Positions 1 to 8,173 of a stretch of DNA of 42,272 nucleotides are shown piece after piece. The position numbers and the translations under genes were made by a program. Source of the stretch: an uncultured bacterium (GTDB lineage Bacteria; Bacteroidota; Bacteroidia; Bacteroidales; CAIWKO01); assembly GCA_903862465.1 (NCBI GenBank), contig CAIOYH010000038.1, positions 1 to 42,272 of the forward strand. The letters are read 5' to 3'. Position 1 is the first letter of the stretch, and every line of letters starts with the position of its first letter. The notes under the pieces are model-generated. The model was given only the letters and a program-made list of their open reading frames with translations, did not search any database and was not told the DNA's origin.

Positions 1-17
1 AATGTAAAAAAATATAG

Positions 18-25
18 TATCTTTG
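18..25 (+). promoter_or_regulatory. Bacteroidota -7 box (TATCTTTG)
   Basis: The eight bases match the Bacteroidota -7 consensus TAnnTTTG exactly. No clear -33 TTTG lies about 19 bp upstream, and no open gene follows directly. It may be a leftover promoter of the element at 50-95. Confidence 0.35.
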
Positions 26-49
26 CAGTCCAATTGTCCTTTGAAAAAG

Positions 50-95
50 TGGCACACTTTGCTCCGGAATCACTGGCATGGTTTGAGCGGAATAG
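50..95. repeat. Two imperfect 24-bp repeats, possible end of an IS21-type element
   Basis: Two consecutive copies sharing the skeleton TGGCA..nTTTG..CGGAAT begin at 50 and 74. From memory, series of TGGCA...CGGAAT repeats occur at the ends of IS21-family elements in Bacteroidota, downstream of istB. No transposase is in the window, so this would be only an outer end or a remnant. The rest of 1-338 is AT-rich with no gene visible. Confidence 0.35.
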
Positions 96-252
96 TTATT
101 ATGTGGGGGAAATTAATTTAGAGGAAATTATTTTTTATTTGGTTTGAATATTATTTGTAATTTTGAGGGCTGAAATAAGAAAAAGGACTAGTGTACTATA
201 AAGTAAGGTAAAGTGATTTGGCTTTTTGTTGCTTTATAATAAATATAAACTA

Positions 253-262
253 GTTAGCGGTA
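253..262 (+). other. Integron R'-type box opening gene cassette 1
   Basis: GTTAGCGGTA is the exact reverse complement of TACCGCTAAC at 1226-1235, which flanks the same gene on its other side. In an inserted integron cassette, the first bases (TTRRRY, after the G) are complementary to the R'' box of the cassette's own attC site, as here. The left arm of any preceding attC is not recognisable. Confidence 0.6.
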
Positions 263-338
263 ATTCATAAGGTCGTGAAATACTCGGACAAAAATTAATT
301 TAAGATTATAACGTGAAAGCTTTTAATTGATAATATCG

Positions 339-1160
339 ATGAACAATAATAAAACATTTTTTTTAATCCTACTTCTACTCTGTACATCCTTACAATCCAT
401 GTCTCAAAAGTCTTCAAGAGATTACTATAATTTAGCTGTAAAACAAACTGATTCTATGATGTATTCTAAGGCAATTGAGAATTATTCTAAGGCAATTGAA
501 TTGAATCAGGTGTTTCATGAGGCTTATTTTAGTCTAGGGTATACCTATAAATTAGTTGGAAAATATGATTTGGCAATTCAAAATTACAGCGATGCAATAC
601 GTATTCAGCCAAGTTCATTGTACTATTATAATAGGGCTAGTGCATATTCAATGATTTATAATTATAGTCTTGCAATCAGGGACTGTGATAGTGTATTGAA
701 ACTTCAGCCAGAGAATATTGAAACACTTATATTAAGAGCACAATTATTTGATCAACTTAATCAAGACTTAGATGCGATAAGTGACTATAAAAAAGTCATG
801 AAACTTGGTTTCAATCCTCCAAAACTGTATTATGACATAGGGAGAATCTATGAAAGTATCAATCAACAAGATAGCGCTCTTGTATATTACAATTTGGATA
901 TTTTAAAAGATACTTCAGAAAGTTATTCTCATATAAGAATTGCTGAAATTTACGAAACTAGAAGCGATTTTAATAAAGCATTATCAGTTTACAATCAGTG
1001 CATTCTAAAATTTCCATCATATAACTATGCATATTACAAAAGGGGGTTTATTAAAATTCATTATTTATCTGATAAAAAAGATGGCTGTTCAGATATGAGC
1101 GAAGCGTATAGACTAGGTTTTGAGGCAGCTAAATTAGAAATAGAAGCACATTGTGAATAG
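339..1160 (+). CDS. Secreted tetratricopeptide-repeat protein in an integron-type cassette
   Basis: This 273-residue protein starts at ATG 339, where a basic and hydrophobic signal peptide begins (MNNNKTFFLI...). The in-frame TTG at 327 is less likely. No proper lipobox is seen, so export by Sec to the periplasm is expected. Most of the mature part is TPR-like repeats, with motifs such as AIENYSKAIELN, AIQNYSDAIRIQP and AIRDCDSVLKLQP. These suggest a protein-interaction scaffold; the partner is unknown. The gene lies alone between complementary boxes (253-262 and 1226-1235) and ends 68 bp before an attC-like site, so it reads as a cassette passenger. It is much more AT-rich than the glycosyltransferase genes that follow, which fits acquisition by transfer. 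Confidence 0.8.
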   Translation: MNNNKTFFLILLLLCTSLQSMSQKSSRDYYNLAVKQTDSMMYSKAIENYSKAIELNQVFHEAYFSLGYTYKLVGKYDLAIQNYSDAIRIQPSSLYYYNRASAYSMIYNYSLAIRDCDSVLKLQPENIETLILRAQLFDQLNQDLDAISDYKKVMKLGFNPPKLYYDIGRIYESINQQDSALVYYNLDILKDTSESYSHIRIAEIYETRSDFNKALSVYNQCILKFPSYNYAYYKRGFIKIHYLSDKKDGCSDMSEAYRLGFEAAKLEIEAHCE

Positions 1161-1225
1161 AGTTTACCAAACAATTAATAATAAAAGTAAAAATCATAAT
1201 AGCAGATGATTAAAAATATTTTAAC

Positions 1226-1362
1226 TACCGCTAACAAGGCCTTTGCATCAGTCGGTTGCAGGAAAAATAGTAAACGAATGGAAAATTAATTAATTTTATG
1301 GTCGGGGTGAGAAGGGCAGGAAGTTTAAAACCCGGCCGATGCAAAGCCCCAAACCGTTATCT
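1226..1362 (+). repeat. attC-like recombination site of cassette 1
   Basis: The site opens with TACCGCTAAC and closes with GTTATCT at 1356-1362. Inside, GGCCTTTGCATC (1238-1249) pairs with GATGCAAAGCC (1338-1348), and GTCGG (1251-1255) pairs imperfectly with the CCGGCCGAT side. The distance between box and stem differs on the two arms, the asymmetry typical of attC hairpins. The length of about 135 bp is within the known attC range. It lies just downstream of the TPR gene, as a cassette's own attC should. Confidence 0.6.
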
Positions 1363-1421
1363 ATAAAAAACCGTAAAACAAAACCCCGTACAGCTTAGAC
1401 TCTGCCTATTTCACAAATAAA

Positions 1422-2591
1422 CTAATCAACCCTATTATAAAACATCAAGCCCATCAATCCAAAGAAATATACCCCCATCTGTCGTTCGAGCAAGGACTCG
1501 CTGAGGAAAAACACCAAGATAGCCAAGCAAAAGTAAATACCTTCGGGTACTCGGACTATTTTTCGACATATCACAAAGAGGCATGTCAGAAATAGCAACA
1601 AAATAAAGATCCCATAATTTATCCCGATAGAAAGATATTGGTTGTGGGCATTAAAATTCTGCGCTGCCCCTTCTTGCCAACCTGCCGCGCGATAACTGTC
1701 GTTTAAAACTTGTTGGGCATTGCCGCTTCCCGTGCCCCACAGAAGATGATTGGTAAAAACATCAAAGGAGCAGTGCACTATGGTCATACGTTGCGACATG
1801 GTGTTGGTGTTGTTGATTTGCCCAACATCTAAAGAAAGCATCTCGCTCAAACGATTGCGAAGGGAAGGCACCGAAACCGAAATCAATAGTATGGCGAGCA
1901 AAACACCTGCACTCAACATCCATTTGCGCAGCTTCGTGCCTTTTGTACGTATAATAAATACCAACAGCAACAAAGTACCGACCGCAAAGGCAATGCGCAC
2001 TGCCAACATCAGCACCATACTCAGCAGCAAGACTGCCAACACTATGCTCCCGCGATAGAACCATTTGTTCTTTGAAGCAGGTTTCACCAATAAGAAACAT
2101 GCGGAAGTGAGCGCGAAAAGGGCATAATAGGTGGGATGCAAGCCTGAAATCTGTTCGAATTGGGTGCGTAAGATATAAGCACCGTTTTCGTAAGCGGAGG
2201 TGTTGAAGAGGATGCCCTGCCAACATAAAACAGTTGCAGCATAAAGGCTAAGAACACTTACGGCTAAAGCAAAGACCAACAAAGCGCGTTGATAATTTCG
2301 AAAGGATGTGATTTGGATGAACATTGGAATGATGAGCGGTGCCGTGAAAAAGAAAATCTTTTTCTCAAACTCAAACCGAACCGTTGGTTGTGTGCCTGCT
2401 AGGCAAAGCTCTATCAAATAAGGAATAAACGGCAGCACAAATGCCAAATTCCACAAGAGGGTTTTGCCTATCGGGATTCTTTTGATAAAAAATGCGATGA
2501 AGGTAAGCAATGCCAATGCCATCAGAATCCCGTTCGCGAGTTTCATGGGCAATATAGGGAATGCAAACAACGCCAAAAAAAGCAGCGTCAT
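1422..2591 (-). CDS. O-antigen ligase / polymerase family membrane protein (WaaL/Wzy_C type)
   Basis: This polytopic inner-membrane protein would be about 389 residues when started at ATG 2591, 22 bp after the upstream gene's stop. A longer reading to 2717 would overlap that gene by 104 bp and add a non-hydrophobic tail, so I reject it. About ten hydrophobic segments surround one large periplasmic loop. The loop region has GTGSGNAQQ and then NAHNQYLS, whose His-Asn motif is characteristic of the Wzy_C/WaaL family. Members transfer undecaprenyl-linked polysaccharide to lipid A core or another acceptor, or polymerise repeat units. Two glycosyltransferase genes precede it in the same operon. Ligase and polymerase cannot be told apart from sequence alone. 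Confidence 0.8.
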   Translation of the reverse strand: MTLLFLALFAFPILPMKLANGILMALALLTFIAFFIKRIPIGKTLLWNLAFVLPFIPYLIELCLAGTQPTVRFEFEKKIFFFTAPLIIPMFIQITSFRNYQRALLVFALAVSVLSLYAATVLCWQGILFNTSAYENGAYILRTQFEQISGLHPTYYALFALTSACFLLVKPASKNKWFYRGSIVLAVLLLSMVLMLAVRIAFAVGTLLLLVFIIRTKGTKLRKWMLSAGVLLAILLISVSVPSLRNRLSEMLSLDVGQINNTNTMSQRMTIVHCSFDVFTNHLLWGTGSGNAQQVLNDSYRAAGWQEGAAQNFNAHNQYLSIGINYGIFILLLFLTCLFVICRKIVRVPEGIYFCLAILVFFLSESLLERQMGVYFFGLMGLMFYNRVD

Positions 2592-2613
2592 CCCACTATG
2601 CAGTACATTTGTT

Positions 2614-3735
2614 TTATTGAGACGTAGCGGCAAAATGTTGTTGAATTTTGGTATCAATAAATGACTTAAGCTCCTCACGAAAACGCTCCACCCCGAAAGG
2701 TTTAATATTAGTTTCAAAGTCTTCTACTCGAAACATACCATGATCGGCATCGAATTTCCGGATGATTGCCACCATATCCTCCACCGTTTTTTGATGAAAG
2801 AAAACGCCGGTGTCTTTAGTTACCGTTTCGGTATATCCACCCACGAAAGGAACTATCACCGCCGTGCCATAAGATTGCGCTTCCACCACCGAAATGCCGA
2901 AATCTTCCGTGGCTGCCGCAATAAAAGCTTTGGCAGAGGCTATCTTCTCCTGTTTCGTTTGGTCGTCAATATACCCAAGAAAACTAACATTGGGTGGCAG
3001 CTTCTTCAGGATTCTGCTGCGCAGTGGACCTTCACCTGCGATCTGCAACTTTAGTTCGGGCATCTGCCGGAAGGCTTCAATAATCAAATCAACATTTTTA
3101 TACGTAACAAGGCGTGAAACGGAAATATAATAATCGCTCTTCTCTTTTGTCGATACTTTCATCTCCACATCCACGGGAGGGTAGATGACTATGCTGTCGC
3201 GATTAAAAAAACGTCGGATACGTCCGCTGACGAAGCTCGAATTGGCAATAAAATAATCCACACGGTCGCTTGTATTGAAATCCCATTTGCGGAGTCTCTC
3301 GAAAAAGAATTTCAAGATGGCTTTCGTCACCTGTGTGCGTGCTGCTCGGAGGTAATCCTCTTTCAAATCCCAAGCATAACGAGCAGGGCTGTGACAATAA
3401 GATATGTGTAACTGTTTTTCATTGCGTTTCACGCCTTTGGCAACACAAGAAGAGGAAGATATAATCACATCATATTCGCTCAAATTCAGACTTTCGATGG
3501 CTCGCGGAAACAAAGGAAACAAGGACCTGTATTGCTGCCGCACAAAGGGCATGCGCTGTATGAAACTCGTATGAGTTTTCTTTCCAAACAAATAATAATC
3601 GCGATTCGCTTGATTGAAGAAATCGAACAAGCAAAACACCTCTGCCTCGGGATAACATTGTAGTATCTCCCTCACCACCTTTTCGGCGCCGCCGGCTTCA
3701 TTGAACCAATCGTGTACTAAGGCTATTTTAGGCAT
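2614..3735 (-). CDS. Glycosyltransferase family 4 (WbaZ-like mannosyltransferase type)
   Basis: This 373-residue cytosolic enzyme has a GT-B fold. The N-terminal donor/acceptor domain begins KIALVHDWFNEAGGAEKV, the HDW...GGxEKV motif of WbaZ-like GT4 enzymes. SYCHSPARYAWD follows near residue 115, also typical of this subgroup. The C-terminal domain carries the nucleotide-sugar site, with FISVSRL-type strand YYISVSRLV, IAGEGPL and AATEDFGISVVEAQSYG, the EX7E region. Members transfer mannose or a related sugar during O-antigen or exopolysaccharide assembly; the actual sugar cannot be read from sequence. It is the middle gene of a three-gene operon, 21 bp after the next GT4 gene and 22 bp before the ligase start. 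Confidence 0.88.
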   Translation of the reverse strand: MPKIALVHDWFNEAGGAEKVVREILQCYPEAEVFCLFDFFNQANRDYYLFGKKTHTSFIQRMPFVRQQYRSLFPLFPRAIESLNLSEYDVIISSSSCVAKGVKRNEKQLHISYCHSPARYAWDLKEDYLRAARTQVTKAILKFFFERLRKWDFNTSDRVDYFIANSSFVSGRIRRFFNRDSIVIYPPVDVEMKVSTKEKSDYYISVSRLVTYKNVDLIIEAFRQMPELKLQIAGEGPLRSRILKKLPPNVSFLGYIDDQTKQEKIASAKAFIAAATEDFGISVVEAQSYGTAVIVPFVGGYTETVTKDTGVFFHQKTVEDMVAIIRKFDADHGMFRVEDFETNIKPFGVERFREELKSFIDTKIQQHFAATSQ

Positions 3736-3756
3736 TTATTAATTATTGTTGTCCGA

Positions 3757-4788
3757 TTAATTTGTGTATTGTTTTATGATATCAGCAAGGATGTTTCCCC
3801 CGGCGTCAAAATTAAATTTATTTTTTAAATAATCAACTGAATTTGTTGTGGGCTTATGAAATTTTATAGTATTCAATGCATTCAGCAACATTTCTGCATC
3901 CCCGGCATAATAGTATAAAGGTATATCTCCAAAGGATTCTCTATAGACAGCCACATCGGGCACAATCGCCGGAGTCCCCAACACCAACGCCTCCAAAACG
4001 GGTATCCCGAAACCTTCATATTCGGAAGGAAACACCAAGGCTTCCGCATGTTTCATCAAAGTATAATACTGCCTATCATCAACATTATTTAAAATATGTA
4101 CTTTTTCGTCCTTGGGAAATGTTGTCGTTCCAAAGATATCTGCTTCCATGCCCACACCCACTATATGAAATCCTTTCTCTTTAATCTCAGGCAAAAGCGA
4201 AAAGACAAAAGCAGCGTTCTTCCTAGGATTGAAGATACCCGTCAGCAATAAATATAGAAAAGGATATGGTCTTTGTGCATCATATTCCATTAAAGGAACG
4301 CTATTAGGTACCACGTGGATTTTATTGGAAGAAACCCCATACGCTTTGCAGATTTCCTGCTTGCTGAATTCTGAAACACTTATGATTTGCAAAGACCGCT
4401 TGCACAAGCGCGGGATAAGGAAGTTATACCAAAGCCGAAAAGAGGCACTAAACCAATCCTTATTTTTTCGAAAAGCAAGATCATGTACGGTTACGATTTG
4501 TTTCTTTATCAGCAAAGGTGCCGTATTGCAGAAATTAATTAATAAGGCATGGGGATGAAACCATAAAAATAAAGGTAGCCAAATTTGTTCCCAAAAGAAA
4601 CCTTGACCATAACCGTATTCCTTCACCATTAAGCCCTGATGCGGATGTTTTCCTTTCGGCATGATGACGATGATTTCAGGATGTTTCGCTTGCAATGCTT
4701 GGGAAAGTCCAAGCGCAAACTTCTGAACACCTGTTGCCTGCTGACAAAGGAACTTACCATTAATATATACTCTCGGATTTGCTGCCAC
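3757..4788 (-). CDS. Glycosyltransferase family 4
   Basis: This 343-residue GT-B enzyme is the first gene of the polysaccharide operon. The N-terminal half has INGKFLCQQATGVQKFA, a typical GT4 acceptor-side opening, and VTVHDLAF. SVSEFSKQEI and VPNSV mark the interdomain strand. The C-terminal half has FPSEYEGFGIPVLEALVLG, the EX7E motif that binds the nucleotide-sugar donor. The presumed acceptor is a lipid-linked oligosaccharide on the cytoplasmic face. A -7 box (TAACTTTG on the minus strand, 4814-4821) lies 26 bp before the start codon, which supports this start and places the operon promoter here. Confidence 0.88.
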   Translation of the reverse strand: MAANPRVYINGKFLCQQATGVQKFALGLSQALQAKHPEIIVIMPKGKHPHQGLMVKEYGYGQGFFWEQIWLPLFLWFHPHALLINFCNTAPLLIKKQIVTVHDLAFRKNKDWFSASFRLWYNFLIPRLCKRSLQIISVSEFSKQEICKAYGVSSNKIHVVPNSVPLMEYDAQRPYPFLYLLLTGIFNPRKNAAFVFSLLPEIKEKGFHIVGVGMEADIFGTTTFPKDEKVHILNNVDDRQYYTLMKHAEALVFPSEYEGFGIPVLEALVLGTPAIVPDVAVYRESFGDIPLYYYAGDAEMLLNALNTIKFHKPTTNSVDYLKNKFNFDAGGNILADIIKQYTN

Positions 4789-4813
4789 CTATTTCTTCTT
4801 CTTTTTGTAGGCA

Positions 4814-4821
4814 CAAAGTTA
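4814..4821 (-). promoter_or_regulatory. -7 box of the polysaccharide operon
   Basis: Read on the minus strand this is TAACTTTG, an exact TAnnTTTG match, 26 bp ahead of the first glycosyltransferase start at 4788. No convincing -33 box is seen at the usual distance. Confidence 0.5.
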
Positions 4822-4940
4822 GAGGTTTTTGCGGAAGTTTAGCCTAAAACTTTAAAATAAATGTTGCAGTGGCACTTTTATGCACAATGGATGGTCAGTA
4901 ATTTCCGTTTGATTGCATCATGCTGATTCGATATATTTCG

Positions 4941-4948
4941 TATTTTTG
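4941..4948 (+). promoter_or_regulatory. -7 box of the NlpC/P60 gene
   Basis: TATTTTTG matches TAnnTTTG exactly and ends 18 bp before ATG 4967. It rules out the longer reading from 4913, which would start upstream of transcription. Confidence 0.55.
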
Positions 4949-4966
4949 CAGAACAAATGGTATTTC

Positions 4967-5518
4967 ATGGGAAAGATATTTCATAAAAGAAGTTGGTATG
5001 TGTTGCTTTTACTCTCTCTCTTTGTTTCGTGCAAAACATCGAAACCCACGAAACATGCCCATCACACAGAAGTTAAGATTGACAATAGTTTCTATTCCAC
5101 CTATTCGAACAAATTAGGCGTCAAACTTTCGGGCAATGAAGATAAAGCCCTCATCAAATGTTTGGCGGGATGGTTGGGCACGCCTTACAAATATGCAGGA
5201 GAAAGCAAACAAGGCACTGACTGTTCGGGGATGGTGTTTTCGGTGTATAAAGAAGTTTATGGGGTTGATTTATATCGCAGTTCTTATGATCAAATGAAAA
5301 ATGTGAAAGAAATCAATAAGAAAGACTTAAGTGCAGGCGATTTGGTGTTCTTCATCACGTCAGGAAATGCGGTTTCGCATGTGGGCATTTACATTGGAGA
5401 CCATAAATTCATACATGCTTCAACTAAACGTGGAGTAGTAATAAACAGCCTTGAGGAAGACTATTATATAAAACATTTCTTTGTTTGCGGCAAAGTGATA
5501 ATGAAGCACGAAAAATGA
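4967..5518 (+). CDS. NlpC/P60 family cysteine peptidase lipoprotein
   Basis: This 183-residue protein has a lipoprotein signal with lipobox LFVSC (Cys22), so it is anchored in the envelope. The NlpC/P60 domain fills the rest. The catalytic Cys86 lies in GTDCSGMVF, His138 in SHVGIY and His150 in FIHAS, giving the complete C-H-H set. Family members cleave murein stem peptides, usually the D-Glu/meso-DAP bond, during wall turnover. ATG 4967 was chosen because the promoter -7 box (4941-4948) lies inside the longer frame and the signal peptide begins here. It stands alone, 146 bp ahead of the ChaN-like gene, which has its own promoter. Confidence 0.9.
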   Translation: MGKIFHKRSWYVLLLLSLFVSCKTSKPTKHAHHTEVKIDNSFYSTYSNKLGVKLSGNEDKALIKCLAGWLGTPYKYAGESKQGTDCSGMVFSVYKEVYGVDLYRSSYDQMKNVKEINKKDLSAGDLVFFITSGNAVSHVGIYIGDHKFIHASTKRGVVINSLEEDYYIKHFFVCGKVIMKHEK

Positions 5519-5625
5519 TGCGCAGCACAATGTTTATTCAACAAAGCAAGGTCCGTTTGGTACTCACTTTCGGTAAATAATTTCACATAAACATAAAAAA
5601 TATGCTCAGAGTTTAAAGTTTTCTC

Positions 5626-5633
5626 TATATTTG
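5626..5633 (+). promoter_or_regulatory. -7 box of the ChaN-like gene
   Basis: TATATTTG matches TAnnTTTG exactly, 31 bp before ATG 5665. The -33 region is poor (TTTAAAG-like). Confidence 0.5.
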
Positions 5634-5664
5634 CACCTCAATAATCATAAATAAAACAATTATC

Positions 5665-6525
5665 ATGTCGAAAACTCGTATTGGAATCCTTCTGTTAGCT
5701 CTTGCTTTAATGGCAATGACGGTTGACAAACCCGCTTATCAAATCTATAATGTAAAAGGTAAAAAAACTACTTACAACAATATGTTGAAAGACATTATGG
5801 GTTGTGAAGTGGTTTTGTTTGGCGAATTGCATGACAATCCTATTTCACATTGGTTGGAACTTCAAGTGGCTAAGGATTTATTCAAATTGAAAAAGCAAGA
5901 TTTGGTGTTGGGCGCCGAGATGTTCGAAACAGACAATCAAAATGCTTTGGATAAATATCTGAAAGGAGAAATAACCCAAGACACGCTTAAGAAACAAGCG
6001 CGTTTATGGAAAAATTATCCAACCGATTACAAACCTCTTGTGGATTTGGCAAAGAATACGAATCTGAAATTCGTTGCCACAAATATTCCCCGAAAATATG
6101 CCACTATGGTGATGAAGGCGGGTTTTGATACATTGAACATGCTGTCTGCCGCTGAAAAGAAACTAATGGCAGCGCTTCCAATTGAGTTCGATGGTGAACT
6201 ACCTCAATATAAAAGCATGTTGACAATGGATAGCAGCCATTCATCTCCAAATCTGCCAAAAGCACAAGCCATAAAAGATGCCACGATGGCTAGTTTCATT
6301 CAGGCGAACTACACTCAGGGTAAATTGTTCTTGCATTTCAACGGTTCCTATCATTCTGATTTCTTCGAAGGCATTATGTGGTATCTGAAAAAGAAAAATC
6401 CCGATATGCGTATTTTGACGATTTCGACTGTGGAACAAGACGACATCGGTAAGTTGTCAACGGATAATATAATGGCTGCAGATTATATCATTTGTGTGCC
6501 CGAAGATATGACCAAAACCTATTAA
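5665..6525 (+). CDS. ChaN family (haem-regulated, DUF399) protein
   Basis: This 286-residue protein has an N-terminal hydrophobic signal segment (about residues 5-20) without a lipobox Cys, so it is probably periplasmic. The ChaN hallmark VLFGELHDNPISHW is at residues 50-63, followed by AEMFE and LPKAQAIKDATMA. ChaN of Campylobacter binds haem as a dimer and is linked to iron uptake. The function in Bacteroidota is unproven, and the same fold also occurs in erythromycin-esterase/TraB-like enzymes. Its stop is 2 bp before the TTG proposed as rlpA start, so the two are probably cotranscribed. Confidence 0.82.
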   Translation: MSKTRIGILLLALALMAMTVDKPAYQIYNVKGKKTTYNNMLKDIMGCEVVLFGELHDNPISHWLELQVAKDLFKLKKQDLVLGAEMFETDNQNALDKYLKGEITQDTLKKQARLWKNYPTDYKPLVDLAKNTNLKFVATNIPRKYATMVMKAGFDTLNMLSAAEKKLMAALPIEFDGELPQYKSMLTMDSSHSSPNLPKAQAIKDATMASFIQANYTQGKLFLHFNGSYHSDFFEGIMWYLKKKNPDMRILTISTVEQDDIGKLSTDNIMAADYIICVPEDMTKTY

Positions 6526-6527
6526 TC

Positions 6528-7265
6528 TTGATTCGAGCCTACGTAACCGTACTCCTCTTTTTCTCCCAAATTTTCCTTTTTGCTCAAACCAAAGATCAAA
6601 CAGGCTACTGCACCTTCTATGCCGATAAATTTCAAGGGCATCACACGGCAAGCGGCGAATTGTATAACAAGGATGCCCTGACAGCTGCCCATCGCTCGCT
6701 TCCATTTAACACCTTGGTGGAGGTTACCAATTTGCGTAACAACAAAAAAGTGGTCGTCAGAATCAACGACCGCGGACCTGTTTCGCACAGTCGCTTGCTC
6801 GATGTGTCGAAAGCGGCGGCTATTGCTTTGGATATGGTTTCTTACGGTGTGCAAAAGGTTAGCATCAAAGTGTTGGATGCTCAAGCACCCATGCCGCGCT
6901 ACGACACCATCGTAAAGCCTATCATTGTAAACAAACCAATTCCCGAGAAGAAAGTTGTTGCGACCAACACCCTCCCGTTGGCAAATCATCAGATATATAC
7001 CAAAGATTTGAAAGCTGCAGATGTGCATGGCTACGGCGTGCAATTGGGCTATTACAAAAGCAAAAGCAATTGCGTTGCTGCCATAGCGTCTTATGAAACA
7101 AAATATAAAGCCACAGGATATTTCTTCGTGGAACAGAAAACGCAAGGCACCTATTATCGCCTTATATTGGGAAATTTCGACAACAAACAGCAAGCAGATG
7201 CCCTGAAGGTGACTATCGCGAAGGATATACAGGGGTGTTTTGTGGTGGCGTTTGAGAAGTTGTGA
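6528..7265 (+). CDS. rlpA: RlpA-like septal ring lytic transglycosylase with SPOR domain
   Basis: The 245-residue protein starts at TTG 6528, 2 bp after the chaN stop. No ATG is available upstream, and the TTG gives a clean signal peptide ending FLFAQ at residue 20. The double-psi beta-barrel domain spans about residues 25-110. It contains ASGELYN, LTAAHRSLPF, VVVRINDRGP and LLDVSKAAA; Glu44, His55 and Asp81 match residues important for RlpA activity. A SPOR domain (about 172-243, YGVQLGYY...RLILGNFDNKQQA) should bind denuded septal glycan. Characterised RlpA cleaves glycan strands lacking stem peptides at division sites. Unlike many homologues it has no lipobox. Confidence 0.88.
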   Translation: MIRAYVTVLLFFSQIFLFAQTKDQTGYCTFYADKFQGHHTASGELYNKDALTAAHRSLPFNTLVEVTNLRNNKKVVVRINDRGPVSHSRLLDVSKAAAIALDMVSYGVQKVSIKVLDAQAPMPRYDTIVKPIIVNKPIPEKKVVATNTLPLANHQIYTKDLKAADVHGYGVQLGYYKSKSNCVAAIASYETKYKATGYFFVEQKTQGTYYRLILGNFDNKQQADALKVTIAKDIQGCFVVAFEKL

Positions 7266-7269
7266 CAAA

Positions 7270-7441
7270 GCTCCAAATCCCAAATACCAAGGCTTGCCAC
7301 TACGAATTACGAATGTCCGAATTACGAATGCCGCTGACCGATTAGCACACACTGAATCCTTTTCTCATACATTACTCTTTATTCTTCAAACTTGGTATTT
7401 GGAGCTTGGAATTTGGATCTTGGATCTTGGTTCTTGGTATT
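7270..7441. repeat. Low-complexity inverted CCAAATnCCAAG / CTTGGnATTTGG repeats
   Basis: CTCCAAATCCCAAATACCAAGG at 7270-7291 is mirrored by several CTTGGTATTTGGAGCTTGG-type words at 7390-7440, so the transcript could fold back on itself. The segment between also carries the direct repeat listed separately at 7301-7331. No gene is visible here. Confidence 0.55.
7301..7331. repeat. Direct repeat left of the sirtuin gene (copy 1)
   Basis: This 31-bp unit is built of TACGAATTACGAAT, three variable bases, and CGAATTACGAATGC. It matches 8174-8204 at 28 of 31 positions. Each unit itself contains GAATTACGAAT twice. The word GCTGACCG follows both copies. Confidence 0.75.
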
Positions 7442-8125
7442 TCACCCCATGAGTTCCTGCGCCAACTTCGGCAGCGCTATCCCCGCTTTTTCTTTTATCA
7501 CCGTTAGGTTATAGAAATGTTGCACGTTGGCGGCGTTGGGGTCTATGTAATATTTGGGTGCGTGGCGGGGGGCGTAGTTGATTAATCCCGCTGCGGGATA
7601 CACATTGAGGGAGGTGCCTATCACCAACAGGATGTCGGCAGTTTCGGTTAGTTTGGCAGCCACTTCGATGTTGGGCACAGCTTCGCCAAACCACACGATG
7701 TGGGGACGCAGTTGAGAGCCTTTTTCGCAATGCTCGCCGAGGTTCACATCTTTGTAGCCTATGTCATAAATAAGTCTATCGTCAACGGTGCTGCGGACTT
7801 TGGTGAGTTCGCCATGCAGATGCAGTATGGGGGAAGAGCCGGCGCGTTCGTGCAAATCATCCACGTTTTGGGTGATGACGTGTACCTTGAATTTTTCTTC
7901 CAATTGCGCCAAGGCAAGGTGTCCGGCATTGGGCTGCACGGTGCCAAGTTGCCGACGGCGTTGGTTGTAGAAGTCGAGCACCAAACGTGGGTTGCGTTGC
8001 CAAGCATCGAAGGTGGCTACGTCTTCAATGCGATGTTCTTCCCACAGCCCGTCGCTGTCGCGGAAGGTGCGGATGCCGCTTTCGGCACTGATGCCGGCGC
8101 CCGTGAGGATGATGATTGTTTTCAT
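7442..8125 (-). CDS. cobB: NAD-dependent protein deacylase, class III sirtuin (CobB/SIRT5-like)
   Basis: This 227-residue cytosolic enzyme starts at the ATG giving MKTIIILTGAGISAESG. A longer frame to 8152 only adds repeat-derived residues. The Rossmann NAD site has GAGISAESGIRTFR (9-22) and TQNVDDLHERAG (85-96), with catalytic His104 in LHLHGE. Tyr53 and Arg56 (FYNQRR) form the class III signature that favours succinyl-, malonyl- or glutaryl-lysine over acetyl-lysine. Oddly, the four-Cys zinc knuckle is missing: Cys133 is the only cysteine in that region. The gene sits between direct repeats (7301-7331, 8174-8204) and has no operon partner. Confidence 0.9.
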   Translation of the reverse strand: MKTIIILTGAGISAESGIRTFRDSDGLWEEHRIEDVATFDAWQRNPRLVLDFYNQRRRQLGTVQPNAGHLALAQLEEKFKVHVITQNVDDLHERAGSSPILHLHGELTKVRSTVDDRLIYDIGYKDVNLGEHCEKGSQLRPHIVWFGEAVPNIEVAAKLTETADILLVIGTSLNVYPAAGLINYAPRHAPKYYIDPNAANVQHFYNLTVIKEKAGIALPKLAQELMG

Positions 8126-8173
8126 GGTGTTAGTTTCTAGTTCATAGTTCATAGTTCCGAGTTCGCCATACCC

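Noticed and set aside
1750-2226. Frames opposite and within the O-antigen ligase gene
   Set aside because: They are shadow frames of a clear polytopic membrane protein.
6522-7352. 276-codon minus-strand frame over rlpA
   Set aside because: It mirrors the RlpA/SPOR gene, whose catalytic motifs are unmistakable on the plus strand.
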